Shown: positions 36,618 through 45,671, counted from the first letter of the stretch. The stretch is 64,000 nucleotides of DNA from Desulfonatronum thioautotrophicum (GCF_000934745.1 NZ_JYNO01000001.1:992001-1056000), one strand, 5' to 3'. The notes: generated by a model not told the origin, from the letters alone. Numbers and translations are program-made.

Positions 36618-37820
36618 TCAGAACAGACTGGTGCGCAGCAGAAAAAGGCGGACAGTGTCCACCATGGCGCTGAAAAAACCAGCCGGCTCCGCACTGGAGA
36701 GGGTGAGCAGTTTTTCTTGGGCCAGGGTTTCTCCGTCCAGGCTGATCTCCAGAGTGCCGACCTGACGGCCACGAAACATCGGGCCCAACACGGGTTCGGC
36801 CAGGGAGAGCGTGAGGCGACGATCCAGGTCCGGTAGACGCCCTCGGGGAATGGTCACCAGAATATCCGTGTCCAGGCCGTAGGGCAGTTCGCTTTGGCGG
36901 GCCTTCCAGACCCTTATCGCGCCCAGTGGTTCGCCCCGGACATGCAGCCGGTGGGTTTCGTAATGGCGAAAGCCGTATTCCAGCAGTTCCTGGTTCAGAC
37001 GGGTGCGGGCAGGTACTGTATCGGCACCCAGGACAACCGTGATGAGGCGCATCTCGTCGCGTACTGCGGATGTTGTCTGGCAGTAGCCGGCTGCCCTGGT
37101 ATAGCCGGTCTTGATGCCGTCCACGGTGGGGTCGCTGTGCAGCAGCCGGTTGCGGTTGGTTTGACTGATGTTGTTGTGCTCGAAATGGCGAATGGCGTGC
37201 AGGCTGTACAGATATGGGTGGTCGCGCAACAGAGCCAGGGACAACGTGGCCATGTCCCGGGCCGTGGTCTGAACGCCGGGGGCCGGCAGTCCCGTAGCGT
37301 TGGCAAAGGTGGTTCGGGTCATGCCCAGTTCCTGGGCCGTTTGGTTCATCAACGAGACAAAATCAGCTTCGGTACCGGCGATATGCTCGGCCAGGGCAAC
37401 ACTCGCGTCATTGCCGGACTGGATGATGATTCCATGCAGCACGGCCGCAACCGGCACGCTGGAATGCAGTTCCAGAAACATTCGAGAACCGGACATCCGC
37501 CAAGCCCGTTCACTCACCCGGACCTGATCGGTCAGGAACAAGGTCCCGGCGTTCAGCTTTTGTCCGGCGACGTAAACCGTCATCATTTTGGTCAGGCTGG
37601 CTGGTTGGCGGGGGGCATCGATGTTGTGCGCCGCCAGGATACGACCGCTGGTTGCGTCCAGCAGCAGATAGGCCGCGGCTTTGCCGGCGGCGGAGGGAAC
37701 GAATTCCCTTGGGGGCGCGGCCAGGGCCACCCATTGGGTGCAGATCAGCAGGAGCATGGCCGCGAGGATGTTGCGCAGCAGCCGATGAAGGGCAAAAGGC
37801 AGTTGGTTACGTCGGAGCAT
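36618..37820 (-). CDS. dacA: D-alanyl-D-alanine carboxypeptidase (penicillin-binding protein 5/6 family)
   Basis: Trims the terminal D-Ala of peptidoglycan stem peptides. The 400 aa product has a signal peptide (LLRNILAAMLLLICTQWVALA). The SxxK nucleophile is S75-LTK78, SxN is SGNDAS, and KTG sits in VDGIKTGYTRAAGY. The C-terminal PBP5 domain and an amphipathic end (FFSAMVDTVRLFLLRTSLF) would anchor it to the inner membrane. The start at 37820 overlaps the end of the ABC-F gene, indicating coupling. Which of the DacA/C/D paralogues it corresponds to is not determinable. Confidence 0.93.
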   Translation of the reverse strand: MLRRNQLPFALHRLLRNILAAMLLLICTQWVALAAPPREFVPSAAGKAAAYLLLDATSGRILAAHNIDAPRQPASLTKMMTVYVAGQKLNAGTLFLTDQVRVSERAWRMSGSRMFLELHSSVPVAAVLHGIIIQSGNDASVALAEHIAGTEADFVSLMNQTAQELGMTRTTFANATGLPAPGVQTTARDMATLSLALLRDHPYLYSLHAIRHFEHNNISQTNRNRLLHSDPTVDGIKTGYTRAAGYCQTTSAVRDEMRLITVVLGADTVPARTRLNQELLEYGFRHYETHRLHVRGEPLGAIRVWKARQSELPYGLDTDILVTIPRGRLPDLDRRLTLSLAEPVLGPMFRGRQVGTLEISLDGETLAQEKLLTLSSAEPAGFFSAMVDTVRLFLLRTSLF

Positions 37821-39738
37821 GTTCCAATTCCTGTTGTTTGGTCTCCAGTTTATCCAGGCGCTCATAGAGGTCCAAGAGATCGGCTTCGGCGTGTTCCAGG
37901 CGCGTGGTCAGCGACGTCAGGGCCTCCGCGTCGGTGGCATTTTCCGGAGCATCCAAGGCTTGGCGAAGCTCCTGCTCCACGTTTTCGGCCTCGCGGATTC
38001 GATCCGCCAACCCATCCAGCTCGCGCTGCTCTGCGTAGGAGAGTTTGGTCGTGCGCCGGATTTTGGTTTTGGCCGGCTCAGTCCCTCTGCCAGTCCCCCT
38101 GGGGATCCGGTCGGCACTTTCTGAGGGAGCATTGGGTGCTGAGCGCGATGCCAGCCATTGGGCATAGTCCGCGAAGTAGCGCGCCTCGCCCGGACCGTTT
38201 TCACCGTGTCCCAAGGCGAGCAGTTTGTCGCACAACGTGTCCAAAAGATAGCGATCGTGGGTGATCAGCACGATGGCCCCGGGAAACTCCCGCAACCCTT
38301 CTTCAAGCACTTCCAGGGTGGGGATGTCGATGTCGTTGGTGGGCTCATCCAGGAGCAGGACGTCCGCGGGGGTGCGCATCAGCCGGGCAATCAGCACCCT
38401 GGCCCGTTCTCCGCCGGAAAGCAGGGAAATGGGCGATCCGAGTTGGTCCGGTCTGAACAAAAAGCGTTTGGCCCAGGTGACCACATGCAGGGCACGGTCC
38501 TGAAAGACCACGGTGTCGCCCGTGGGTGCCAGGGCATGGCGCAGGGTGATTTCGGGGTCGAGCTGCTCGCGTTTCTGATCGAAATAAACCATGCGCAAGC
38601 CGTCAGCCTTGCGCAGAGTGCCTTGATCCGGCTGAAGATGCCCGTACAGCAGCTGCATCAGGCTGCTTTTTCCCGTTCCATTGGCCCCCATGATGCCCAG
38701 GCGTGTACCTGGTGAGAGGAGCATGTCCAATTCGGAAAACAGTCTTTTGCCTCCGAGTGTCAGCCCCAGGCCTTTGGCTTCCAGCAAACGTTTGGTTTTG
38801 CGGCCCGTGGTATCGAAGGCAATATCCACGGTCTGTTTCAGCGTATTGCGGTTGCTGACGTCAGCCAACTCGTCCTGGAGCCGATGGGCCTCGTCAATGC
38901 GGGCTTGGGCCTTGGTGGTCCGGGCCTTGGGGCCGCGACGCAGCCATTCGATCTCCCGGCGAACCTTATTGGCCAATACCTGTTCGTGGGTTTCCTGCGC
39001 CACGACAAAGGCTTCGCGTTTGTCCAAAAACGTGCTGTAATTTCCCTCAACTCGCAGATATCCCTCGGGGTAGACGCGGTTTAGTTCCACGATTCGGTTG
39101 GTGACGGTTTCCAGAAAGACCCGGTCGTGGCTGACCAGTACAAACGCAAAGGGAACCTGCAGCAGGATTTTTTCCAGCCAAAGGATGCCCTCCAGATCCA
39201 GATGGTTGGTGGGCTCGTCCAGCAGCAGCAGGTCCGGTTCCTGGATCAGGGCCCGGGCCAAGGCCAGGCGTTTGCGCCAACCGCCGGAAAGGCTGTCCAC
39301 CAGGGTCGAGCCTGCGGGCAGGTTCATGCGGCTGGAAATGGTCCAGACGCGTTGGTAGGCATCCTCGGCCGTATGTCCGGCGGGGTGGGCGCCAGGCCGA
39401 TCGGCCGGTGTTTCCGCATCAGGTGTGCTGAATGGTCCGCCAAAGTCCGCCTGGGCGAGGACACTCAGAAGGGCTTGTTCCACCGTCTCTCCGGGGTGAA
39501 AGCGATCCTCCTGGGGCAGATAAACCACGCGCGTGGTTTTGCGTTGGTGAACCTCGCCCTGGTCCGGCTCTTCCACGCCGGCGAGGATTTTGAGCAGAGT
39601 GGACTTCCCGGAACCATTGGGACCGATCAGCCCGGTCCGCTCGCCTTCGGCCAATCCCATGGAGATGTTCGAAAAAAGCGGATGAGCCGTGAAGGCCTTG
39701 CTCAGGCCGCTAACGGAAACGAGAATCGGTGCGGTCAT
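37807..39738 (-). CDS. ABC-F family ATPase (Uup-like)
   Basis: Soluble tandem-ATPase protein of the translation-associated ABC-F family. 643 aa. NBD1 has Walker A GPNGSGKST, signature LSGGWRKRLALARAL and Walker B LLLLDEPTNHLD. A linker with REIEWLRRGPKARTTKAQAR follows, typical of the Uup type. NBD2 has GANGTGKSS, LSGGERARVLIARL and LLLDEPTNDID. The C-terminal coiled coil (about 575-643) also fits Uup. It acts on ribosomes or branched DNA according to family data. The start MTAPILVSV at 39738 has a weak RBS; upstream frame residues look non-coding. Confidence 0.92.
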   Translation of the reverse strand: MTAPILVSVSGLSKAFTAHPLFSNISMGLAEGERTGLIGPNGSGKSTLLKILAGVEEPDQGEVHQRKTTRVVYLPQEDRFHPGETVEQALLSVLAQADFGGPFSTPDAETPADRPGAHPAGHTAEDAYQRVWTISSRMNLPAGSTLVDSLSGGWRKRLALARALIQEPDLLLLDEPTNHLDLEGILWLEKILLQVPFAFVLVSHDRVFLETVTNRIVELNRVYPEGYLRVEGNYSTFLDKREAFVVAQETHEQVLANKVRREIEWLRRGPKARTTKAQARIDEAHRLQDELADVSNRNTLKQTVDIAFDTTGRKTKRLLEAKGLGLTLGGKRLFSELDMLLSPGTRLGIMGANGTGKSSLMQLLYGHLQPDQGTLRKADGLRMVYFDQKREQLDPEITLRHALAPTGDTVVFQDRALHVVTWAKRFLFRPDQLGSPISLLSGGERARVLIARLMRTPADVLLLDEPTNDIDIPTLEVLEEGLREFPGAIVLITHDRYLLDTLCDKLLALGHGENGPGEARYFADYAQWLASRSAPNAPSESADRIPRGTGRGTEPAKTKIRRTTKLSYAEQRELDGLADRIREAENVEQELRQALDAPENATDAEALTSLTTRLEHAEADLLDLYERLDKLETKQQELEHAPT

Positions 39739-39835
39739 GGTTTTTGCGTGTACATCACAAACGCGCAGACTGGAAGTGAGCGGCGGGGCTGGCCTGAAGT
39801 TGCAACATGGGACGAGCTGTACGGTTCGGGAAGTG

Positions 39836-40639
39836 TTATTCCACGACCACCCCGGCGTAACCGACCACTTGGGAAAATTCCCCGGTAACGTCGCCCGAGG
39901 TGCCGTAAGCAATCAGGCGGGCATGACTCGCGCCGAGCTGGTTGGCTGTGGAGAGTCCCAGGACCATGGGCAACATCCCGCACATGGAGATCCGCTCATC
40001 CCGGACGGTTGCATAGAGTTTTTCCGGAGTGCGCGCCAAGGCGGCCTGCAGGGCCAGGGTGTCTTTTTCCTTGGCCTGATCGGCGGACACGAAGTGGCTC
40101 ATGTCTGAGCTGACAAGGATCAGCACCGGGCTGGGCCACTTTTTGAGCACCTTGGCCAGTTCTTGGGCAGTGTGCTGCAACACGTCCAGGCGCGGTTCAG
40201 CCACGGCCAGCGGCACGATTTTGGTCTGTGGCTGGATGGCCCAGAGAAAGGGCAGGATGACCTCCAGGGAATGTTCCTGGAGGTGGGCTTGGTGGTCCGC
40301 CTGGATCTCCGGAATGGCTTCCAGGATGTGTTGAGCCAGTGTTGCATCCACATCCAGGTGCGCACCGGGCAGCAGCCAGCGACCCTCCGGCCACAGGGCT
40401 AAAGGACTTCCCTGTCCGGTATGGTTGGGGCCGAGCAGGAGCACGGTTTCCGGAACATGCACCTCTGCCAGGGTTTTGCCGGCAATGGCTCCGGAATACA
40501 TGTATCCGGCATGGGGCAGCATGGCCAGGTATGCTTTGTGGGCCGTATCTGCCGGAGGAAGAAGGCCGCGAACTTCGGCCTCCCAGGCTTGTTGTGTGCC
40601 GGGATAAAATTTGCCGGCAACGACAGGGTTGCGGTCCAT
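39836..40639 (-). CDS. amrB: AmmeMemoRadiSam system protein B (MEMO1 family)
   Basis: 267 aa member of the MEMO family, related to non-heme iron dioxygenases. The N-terminus has PVVAGKFYPG, followed by MLPHAGYMYSGAIAG and LLLGPNHTG. Later LVSSDMSHF and a CGMLPM segment are the family signatures. The conserved His residues in PHAGYMYSG, GPNHTG and SDMSHF form the predicted metal site. AGGAGG lies 5 nt before the ATG. In many genomes it associates with AmrA and a radical SAM AmrS; neither is here. It follows the phosphatase gene by 37 nt. Confidence 0.9.
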   Translation of the reverse strand: MDRNPVVAGKFYPGTQQAWEAEVRGLLPPADTAHKAYLAMLPHAGYMYSGAIAGKTLAEVHVPETVLLLGPNHTGQGSPLALWPEGRWLLPGAHLDVDATLAQHILEAIPEIQADHQAHLQEHSLEVILPFLWAIQPQTKIVPLAVAEPRLDVLQHTAQELAKVLKKWPSPVLILVSSDMSHFVSADQAKEKDTLALQAALARTPEKLYATVRDERISMCGMLPMVLGLSTANQLGASHARLIAYGTSGDVTGEFSQVVGYAGVVVE

Positions 40640-40676
40640 ACGGTCCTCCTATGGGTGACGAAGGTCGGGAAGAGCT

Positions 40677-41765
40677 TCAGGATGGCCGAGGCGGGCTTTC
40701 CGGAGTGTCGGCGCCGAGGGAAAGAAGGTGAAAAAACGACTGGACAAATCGGCCGGAAATCACGTCCACCAAGGGAAAACCCACACGGGAGCGCTTGAAA
40801 AAATTGCCGGTCAGGGCCAGAAACAGTTCTTGAGAGAGCTGTTCCGTTCGGGAGGAGAGCGACTCCATAAAGGCCGTATTTCCGGGTTCATCAGGCAGGC
40901 CGTGCAGACGACAGGCCAGGGGCCGCGAGGGATAGACCAGGCAGTGGACATCGCGCAGCAGAGGGCAAAGCAGTCCGGATTCGTTGTAGCGGGCGGCCAA
41001 ATCACCTTCCTTGGCCTCCCGGCGCAAGGTACGGATGGTCCGGGTGGTTTCCACGGAGCGTTCGATGGCCGCCAGGCGGTCTGCGCTGGAGAGTTTGCGG
41101 TTGAGGTGATGGGTCAGGTAGGCGGCCTCGATCAGGCTGACCTCCAGGTACAGGGTGCAGCAGTGGGTATGGTCCCGGCCACACCATTTCGGGGCCGGGT
41201 CTTGTGTTTCCACCCGCTGGTCAGCCTCTTCCAGCAACTGTTCGTGGTCCGCGAAGAATGGACTCAGGTCCACCAGGGACTTCCACTCCAAGGAGGGTTC
41301 CCGGATGGTCAGCCGGCCTTCTTTCTTGCCGATCTTGCGCACCAGCCACCATTGATCAAAATTTGCCGGCTGGGAACGCAGCTTCTTGATTTTCTGTTTG
41401 ACCAGTTTGCTGCCCAGGCCTCGTCGCAGGAGGTAGGCGGAAATGACCGTTCCGGTCCGCCCAATCCCATGGCGGCAATGTACGTAGACCTTCTTGCCCA
41501 GGTAAATGGCCTCGTCCAACCAGGCCAAAGCCTCTTCCAGAACCTGGAGTTGAGGCGCTTCCTCGTCTTCGATGGGCAGGTAGTGGACCTCAAAGCCCTG
41601 TTTGGATTCGATGTCGTGCAGGTCGCAGTACTCGGCACAAAGATTGAGGATGGCGTCCACGCCCTCTTCCTGGAGGTATTCCAGGTGATCGTAGGACATG
41701 GGCGCCGGCCCGGTGGCCAGGTTCGGGGTGACCCAATAAAGAGGGTATGCTCCTGTCTCGCTCAT
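40677..41765 (-). CDS. Dual-specificity phosphatase fused to a YkgJ-type cysteine cluster domain
   Basis: 362 aa two-domain protein. Residues about 1-150 are a cysteine-dependent phosphatase with the P-loop VHCRHGIGRTGT (HCX5R) and the conserved upstream loop LPIEDEEAP with the acid Asp. Residues about 195-340 are a YkgJ (CxxCxxCC-type) domain: CGRDHTHCC, then LLCPLLRDVHCLVYPSRPLA, with CR just beyond, likely binding zinc or iron. The ATG overlaps the stop of the upstream ATP-grasp/phosphohistidine gene (ATGA), so the two products are made together. Substrate unknown; protein phosphatase activity is an inference from the fold. Confidence 0.85.
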   Translation of the reverse strand: MSETGAYPLYWVTPNLATGPAPMSYDHLEYLQEEGVDAILNLCAEYCDLHDIESKQGFEVHYLPIEDEEAPQLQVLEEALAWLDEAIYLGKKVYVHCRHGIGRTGTVISAYLLRRGLGSKLVKQKIKKLRSQPANFDQWWLVRKIGKKEGRLTIREPSLEWKSLVDLSPFFADHEQLLEEADQRVETQDPAPKWCGRDHTHCCTLYLEVSLIEAAYLTHHLNRKLSSADRLAAIERSVETTRTIRTLRREAKEGDLAARYNESGLLCPLLRDVHCLVYPSRPLACRLHGLPDEPGNTAFMESLSSRTEQLSQELFLALTGNFFKRSRVGFPLVDVISGRFVQSFFHLLSLGADTPESPPRPS

Positions 41766-44368
41766 GATCGCTCCTCAGCCTGATTCCACTTGGTTCGCAT
41801 CTCCTCGGCCAGGCGCAGGGCATGGTCGCGGCTTTCCAGGGCCATGTCCAGCAGCGGGGTACGCCCCAGGAGGTACCCCAGAACATTCAGCCGCAACTCG
41901 GTGCGTTGTCGATCCAGGCGCGCGCACTTGGCTTCCAGCAGGTCTTCACGGATTCGGACCTGGAAGTCAAAGGCCTGGAGCACACCCTGGATCATTTCCA
42001 GGCGCCAGTTCTTTTTCTCGTCGGCCCCGCCACCACCTTTGAACCGAAACTGGATGTAGTTTTCTTCGGCCCGCTCACCGGCCAGGGTGTCCAGCACGGC
42101 GAAATGGTAACCAAAACGCAGCAGCAGGTGGGCGTAGTGGCGGCCCAGCAAGGCATAGCTGCTGAGCAGGGAAGACTTGAGGCTGAAGATGCCGCCGCTG
42201 ACCTGGTCAAAGCGTTCCCAGTCCAGATGGAGTAGCCCCTCGGACCAGGCCACGTCTTTATCCGTCAGCCCCGACCACACGGCCAGCATCGGCCCGCTCC
42301 GCACATGTTCCAGGGTCAGGGCCCGCTCATTCTCGGCTCCGGCGCACAGCCCCTGGCCCAGGTCCAAGACGTGCATGACAATGGGTATTTCGCTCTCCAA
42401 CGGCTTGGCCCGACGCATGCCGCGGCCCTTGGTGTCCATCAGGGAGAACATCTCCCGGGTGCCGTGTTCATGAACAAAGCGGACCACATCGTGAACACTG
42501 CGACAATGCTTCGGAGTGAAGGTGTCGGCCTCCGGGTCGGTCAGGTTCAGGGACGCGATTCGCTGGAGCAACGGGGCCATTTGCCGCTGGAAAGGCGTTA
42601 CTGGCTTGGCCAGCTGTTTTTTTTGCCATTGAAGCAGTTCCTGGATTTCACCATCGTAAACCACGCCGCGATGGGCGTCGATGGTTACCAAGCGGTCCTG
42701 TTCCAGAGCCGCGGCCCCGCTTCCAAAACCCACGATCACCGGCAGGCCGAACTCCCGGGCCACGGAGGCGAAATGGCTGGCCTTGCCGCCCTGTTCGGCG
42801 ATGACGCCCGCCGCCTTATGGATGATTTGGACCAGGGAGGGCGGGATGCCCGGAGCAACGACCACGGCCCCTTGGGGCACGGTATCCAGATTTGTTTGTG
42901 AGGTAATGCGGTGTATCGGGCCGACGGCGATCCCGGTGCTGGCCGGGGTGCCCACGTCCAGGATCGAGCCCACGTGCTCAGATGGCTGGGGGGTGGAATG
43001 GTTCGTATCGTCCCCATCGTCAGGGCCATCAGTCGAAACCGGGACTTCGAGGTCTGCATCCCGCGTAGAATCAGGGACGTGGATCGGGCGGGATTGCAGG
43101 ACCATCAGGCCACCGGAGTGGTCCTGGGTCCACTCGATGTCCTGGGGGCGTTCGAAGATTTCTTCCAGTTCAAGTCCCCAACGGGCCAGGCTTGTCGCGG
43201 AGGCGTCGTCCAGGCAGAGCTGTTCGCCCAGAGATGGCAGAGGCGGATTGTTTTGTTCCGGGGCGGCCTGCTTGGCCAGAAAATGTGCCGGATTCTTGCG
43301 AGAGACCAAAAAAGTGTCCGGAACCGCGCTGCCGTCCACCAGCCGACTGCCCGCCCCAGCCACGGCCGAGATCACCAGACAGGCGCCCTTGCACAGATCC
43401 AGGGGGTCGCGGCTGTAGACCACCCCGCTGGTTTTGGCTTGGATCATCGGCAGAACCAACGCGGCCATGGCCGTCTGGGCATCGCTCAGTCCGTAGTGCA
43501 GCCGGTAGGTCAATGTCTTCGTGGAAAATTTTCCAGCCAGGACGTCCTTGTAAGCCGCCCAAAAATCCTGGCGGGAGACATTGAGTCGCGTCGTGTACTG
43601 ACCGGCGAAGGAGGCGTCCCCGTCCTCGGCCAAGGCACTGCTGCGCACGGCGAACAGCGGTTCCGAGGAGACCTTGCCGTTGCCTTCGGGGAGCGCTTGG
43701 GTCAGTGAGCTGAGCCGATCCAAGGCTGCCTCGACATCCTCGGCCATGTCCTCAGGAACGTCGCCCTGCTGGATGGCCTCCCGGATTTGGGCAGCAATGC
43801 GTTCCAGCCGTTCGGGTCGTCGGAGGTCCAGAGTCAGAAGTTTCTTGCAAATCATCTTCCGCAGCCCGTTGGCTTCCAGAAAACGTTGGTAGGCATTGGT
43901 GGTGAGAACCATGGCCGGGGGTACGGGGATGTCGGTCCTGGCAATGATTTGAGCCAATCCTTGGGCCTTGCCGCCCATGATTTCGCGGGCGCTTTCCGTG
44001 GCCGGACCTTTTTCAAGGTGCAGCACGTACGGTCTTTCCGGTCGCCAGTGCTCCTGACCGAGAAGGGCCTCGATTTCTTCGCGAACCTGCCCGCAGGCCG
44101 GGGCCAGCCCTGGGTAGCCCTCTGGGGCCATATGCTGGAGCCGGTCGGCCAAGCGGTCCATGCGGTCCAGAAGATGACGCGTCAGCAACTCCACCCGGGA
44201 CCAGTCCACCAGAATCGGCTTCCGACCGATCTCTTCCAGCCGGGTAATGTTTTTCAGGCAAAGCTTGTCTTCATGCAACAGTTCCTGAAACAAAGAGAAC
44301 TGGCGGCGAATCGCCTCGTCCGGAGTGAAGACCCGCTCGGCCCAGCGCTTGATGGATGCAAGTGCCAT
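41762..44368 (-). CDS. PEP-synthase-like ATP-grasp/phosphohistidine protein with a divergent C-terminal region
   Basis: 868 aa. Residues about 125-430 are a PPDK_N/ATP-grasp domain (KAQGLAQIIARTDIPVPPA, FAVRSSALAEDGDASFAGQY, SGVVYSRDP). Residues about 470-570 form the swivelling phosphohistidine domain with GVIAEQGGKASHFASVAREF; the expected phosphorylated residue is His532. The remaining 300 residues do not show the PEP/pyruvate TIM barrel of true PEP synthase. Instead they contain FVHEHGTREMFSLMDTKGRG and long helices. It is probably an ATP-dependent phosphotransferase with another acceptor, as in rifampin phosphotransferase. AAGGAACCACC precedes the ATG, and the gene overlaps a phosphatase gene. 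Confidence 0.8.
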   Translation of the reverse strand: MALASIKRWAERVFTPDEAIRRQFSLFQELLHEDKLCLKNITRLEEIGRKPILVDWSRVELLTRHLLDRMDRLADRLQHMAPEGYPGLAPACGQVREEIEALLGQEHWRPERPYVLHLEKGPATESAREIMGGKAQGLAQIIARTDIPVPPAMVLTTNAYQRFLEANGLRKMICKKLLTLDLRRPERLERIAAQIREAIQQGDVPEDMAEDVEAALDRLSSLTQALPEGNGKVSSEPLFAVRSSALAEDGDASFAGQYTTRLNVSRQDFWAAYKDVLAGKFSTKTLTYRLHYGLSDAQTAMAALVLPMIQAKTSGVVYSRDPLDLCKGACLVISAVAGAGSRLVDGSAVPDTFLVSRKNPAHFLAKQAAPEQNNPPLPSLGEQLCLDDASATSLARWGLELEEIFERPQDIEWTQDHSGGLMVLQSRPIHVPDSTRDADLEVPVSTDGPDDGDDTNHSTPQPSEHVGSILDVGTPASTGIAVGPIHRITSQTNLDTVPQGAVVVAPGIPPSLVQIIHKAAGVIAEQGGKASHFASVAREFGLPVIVGFGSGAAALEQDRLVTIDAHRGVVYDGEIQELLQWQKKQLAKPVTPFQRQMAPLLQRIASLNLTDPEADTFTPKHCRSVHDVVRFVHEHGTREMFSLMDTKGRGMRRAKPLESEIPIVMHVLDLGQGLCAGAENERALTLEHVRSGPMLAVWSGLTDKDVAWSEGLLHLDWERFDQVSGGIFSLKSSLLSSYALLGRHYAHLLLRFGYHFAVLDTLAGERAEENYIQFRFKGGGGADEKKNWRLEMIQGVLQAFDFQVRIREDLLEAKCARLDRQRTELRLNVLGYLLGRTPLLDMALESRDHALRLAEEMRTKWNQAEERS

Positions 44369-44399
44369 GGTGGTTCCTTGAGTTTCTGGTGGAGTGCAA

Positions 44400-44417
44400 T
44401 ACCCGCGAAGGCGGGTA
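44400..44417. repeat. Short palindrome TACCCGC-GAAG-GCGGGTA
   Basis: A perfect 7 bp hairpin in the gap between the phosphotransferase gene and the MNT gene. The arms match the core of the 27093-27245 element, so it is probably a solo copy of that repeat family. Confidence 0.6.
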
Positions 44418-44536
44418 CAGATTCGGCTTTCCCACGAATGAGATGAGTAATTTCGTGCGTGATTGACTCCACATCGTTAATAAATGAAGATATCGAGAAA
44501 ATTTAGGGGCAACCCTTTATGGAGCAAGGATACCAC

Positions 44537-44863
44537 ATGGCAACCACCGTGACGGAGCAAGAACTTCTCCAGATCCGGGACAAACTAAGTTCTCGTTTCC
44601 AGTTGTCGAAAATCATTTTGTTCGGATCCCAGGCCGCTGGGGTCGCGGACGAAGGGAGTGATGTCGATTTGTTGGTCATCACGGACTTTCACGGCAAAAG
44701 AAGGCAAATGATGGTCGAGATGAACAGAGCTCTTGACGATGTGCGGCATGCCGTGGATGTGATGATCCTCACTCCTGATGAGTATGAAGTTGAAAAACGC
44801 ATTCCCGGTACCATAGCCAGACATGCCGGGGGCCATGGCAGGGTCATTTATGAGCGAGCCTGA
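44537..44863 (+). CDS. MNT-type nucleotidyltransferase (antitoxin of an MNT/HEPN pair)
   Basis: 108 aa minimal nucleotidyltransferase. It contains IILFGSQAAGVADEGSDVDL followed by LV: a GS motif, then DxD nine residues later, with a further conserved Asp in HAVDVMILT. In characterised MNT/HEPN modules this protein AMPylates and neutralises the HEPN RNase. The start at 44537 has AAGGA 6 nt upstream (an earlier in-frame ATG at 44519 lacks an RBS). The downstream HEPN gene overlaps its last 14 nt. Confidence is high for the family; whether the pair is a true toxin-antitoxin is inference. Confidence 0.9.
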   Translation: MATTVTEQELLQIRDKLSSRFQLSKIILFGSQAAGVADEGSDVDLLVITDFHGKRRQMMVEMNRALDDVRHAVDVMILTPDEYEVEKRIPGTIARHAGGHGRVIYERA

Positions 44864-45284
44864 AAGGATATTGGCCGACAAGGCTCGCAAGTGGATGCAC
44901 TTTGCCGAGGAAGACCTTCGTTTGGCCGAGCACGCCCTGCAACTTGCCAGTGGGTGTCCGTATCGGCTTATAGCCTATCACGCGCAACAGTGCGCCGAAA
45001 AGTACATCAAGGCTTTCCTGGTCTATAGCGACATCGACTTTCCATATACCCACAACATTAGAAAATTGATTCGCCTCTGCGGCGACGATATCTTTCAAGC
45101 GCTTCAGGATGCGGACGCCTTGACCCCGTTTGCGGTAACGACCCGCTATCCTGGCCTGGACGACGAAGTCAGCAAGCCAGAAGCTCTCTCCGCGATTGCC
45201 CTCGCAAAAAAGGTCAGACGGCACATTTCGCGGATACTGATCGAAAAAGGCTTGTCAATGCGGGAAAGCGATAACGCACCCTAA
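44850..45284 (+). CDS. HEPN-domain protein (toxin candidate of an MNT/HEPN pair)
   Basis: 144 aa, all alpha-helical. HAQQCAEKYIKAFLVYSDI and the later YTHNIRKLIRLCG are the hallmark helices of HEPN proteins paired with MNT. The RX4-6H RNase motif is not exact: candidate residues are Arg in TTRYPG and the earlier His residues, so RNase activity is uncertain. The start at 44850 (MSEPERIL) lies inside the end of the MNT gene, giving translational coupling. It converges on the response-regulator gene at 45309. Confidence 0.85.
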   Translation: MSEPERILADKARKWMHFAEEDLRLAEHALQLASGCPYRLIAYHAQQCAEKYIKAFLVYSDIDFPYTHNIRKLIRLCGDDIFQALQDADALTPFAVTTRYPGLDDEVSKPEALSAIALAKKVRRHISRILIEKGLSMRESDNAP

Positions 45285-45308
45285 CAGCCCATCGTCCAGC
45301 ACTCCGCG

Positions 45309-45671
45309 TCATCCCTTGGCCAGAATCTCGGACGTCTTTTCTTCCAGTTCGTCGATATCAATCGGCTTGACGCAGTATTCGTCGGCTCCCAGCTGCAAGG
45401 CCTCCCTGGCCGTTTCCAGGGTAGGGTAGCCGGTGAGCATCATCACCCGAATTTTCGGGTTGATTTTTTTCAGCTCGTCCAGGACTTCCACCCCGCTCAT
45501 CTTCTTCAGCTTGATGTCCAGGATGGCCATGTCCACGGGGTTTTTGCGGGCATGGTCGAAAGCCGGCTCCTCGTCGCTGAATACGTGAACCTGGTGGCCT
45601 TTGCGGGTCAGGATGCGGCGCAGCATCATGCCTACGTCCAGGACATCGTCCAAAACCAGTATATTGGCCAT
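45309..45671 (-). CDS. Single-domain response regulator
   Basis: 120 aa CheY-like receiver with no output domain. Acidic pair in VLDDVLD, phospho-acceptor Asp in DMAILDIKLKK (about residue 52), the switch Thr in MLTGYP, and Lys in CVKPID are all present. AAGGAG lies 5 nt before the ATG. Its start codon touches the stop of the sensor kinase gene, so it is likely its cognate partner. It probably acts by protein-protein contact or in a phosphorelay. Confidence 0.9.
   Translation of the reverse strand: MANILVLDDVLDVGMMLRRILTRKGHQVHVFSDEEPAFDHARKNPVDMAILDIKLKKMSGVEVLDELKKINPKIRVMMLTGYPTLETAREALQLGADEYCVKPIDIDELEEKTSEILAKG

Noticed and set aside
41762-44368. Annotation as full phosphoenolpyruvate synthase.
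   Set aside because: The ATP-grasp and phosphohistidine domains are present, but I see no PEP-binding barrel signature in the last 300 residues.
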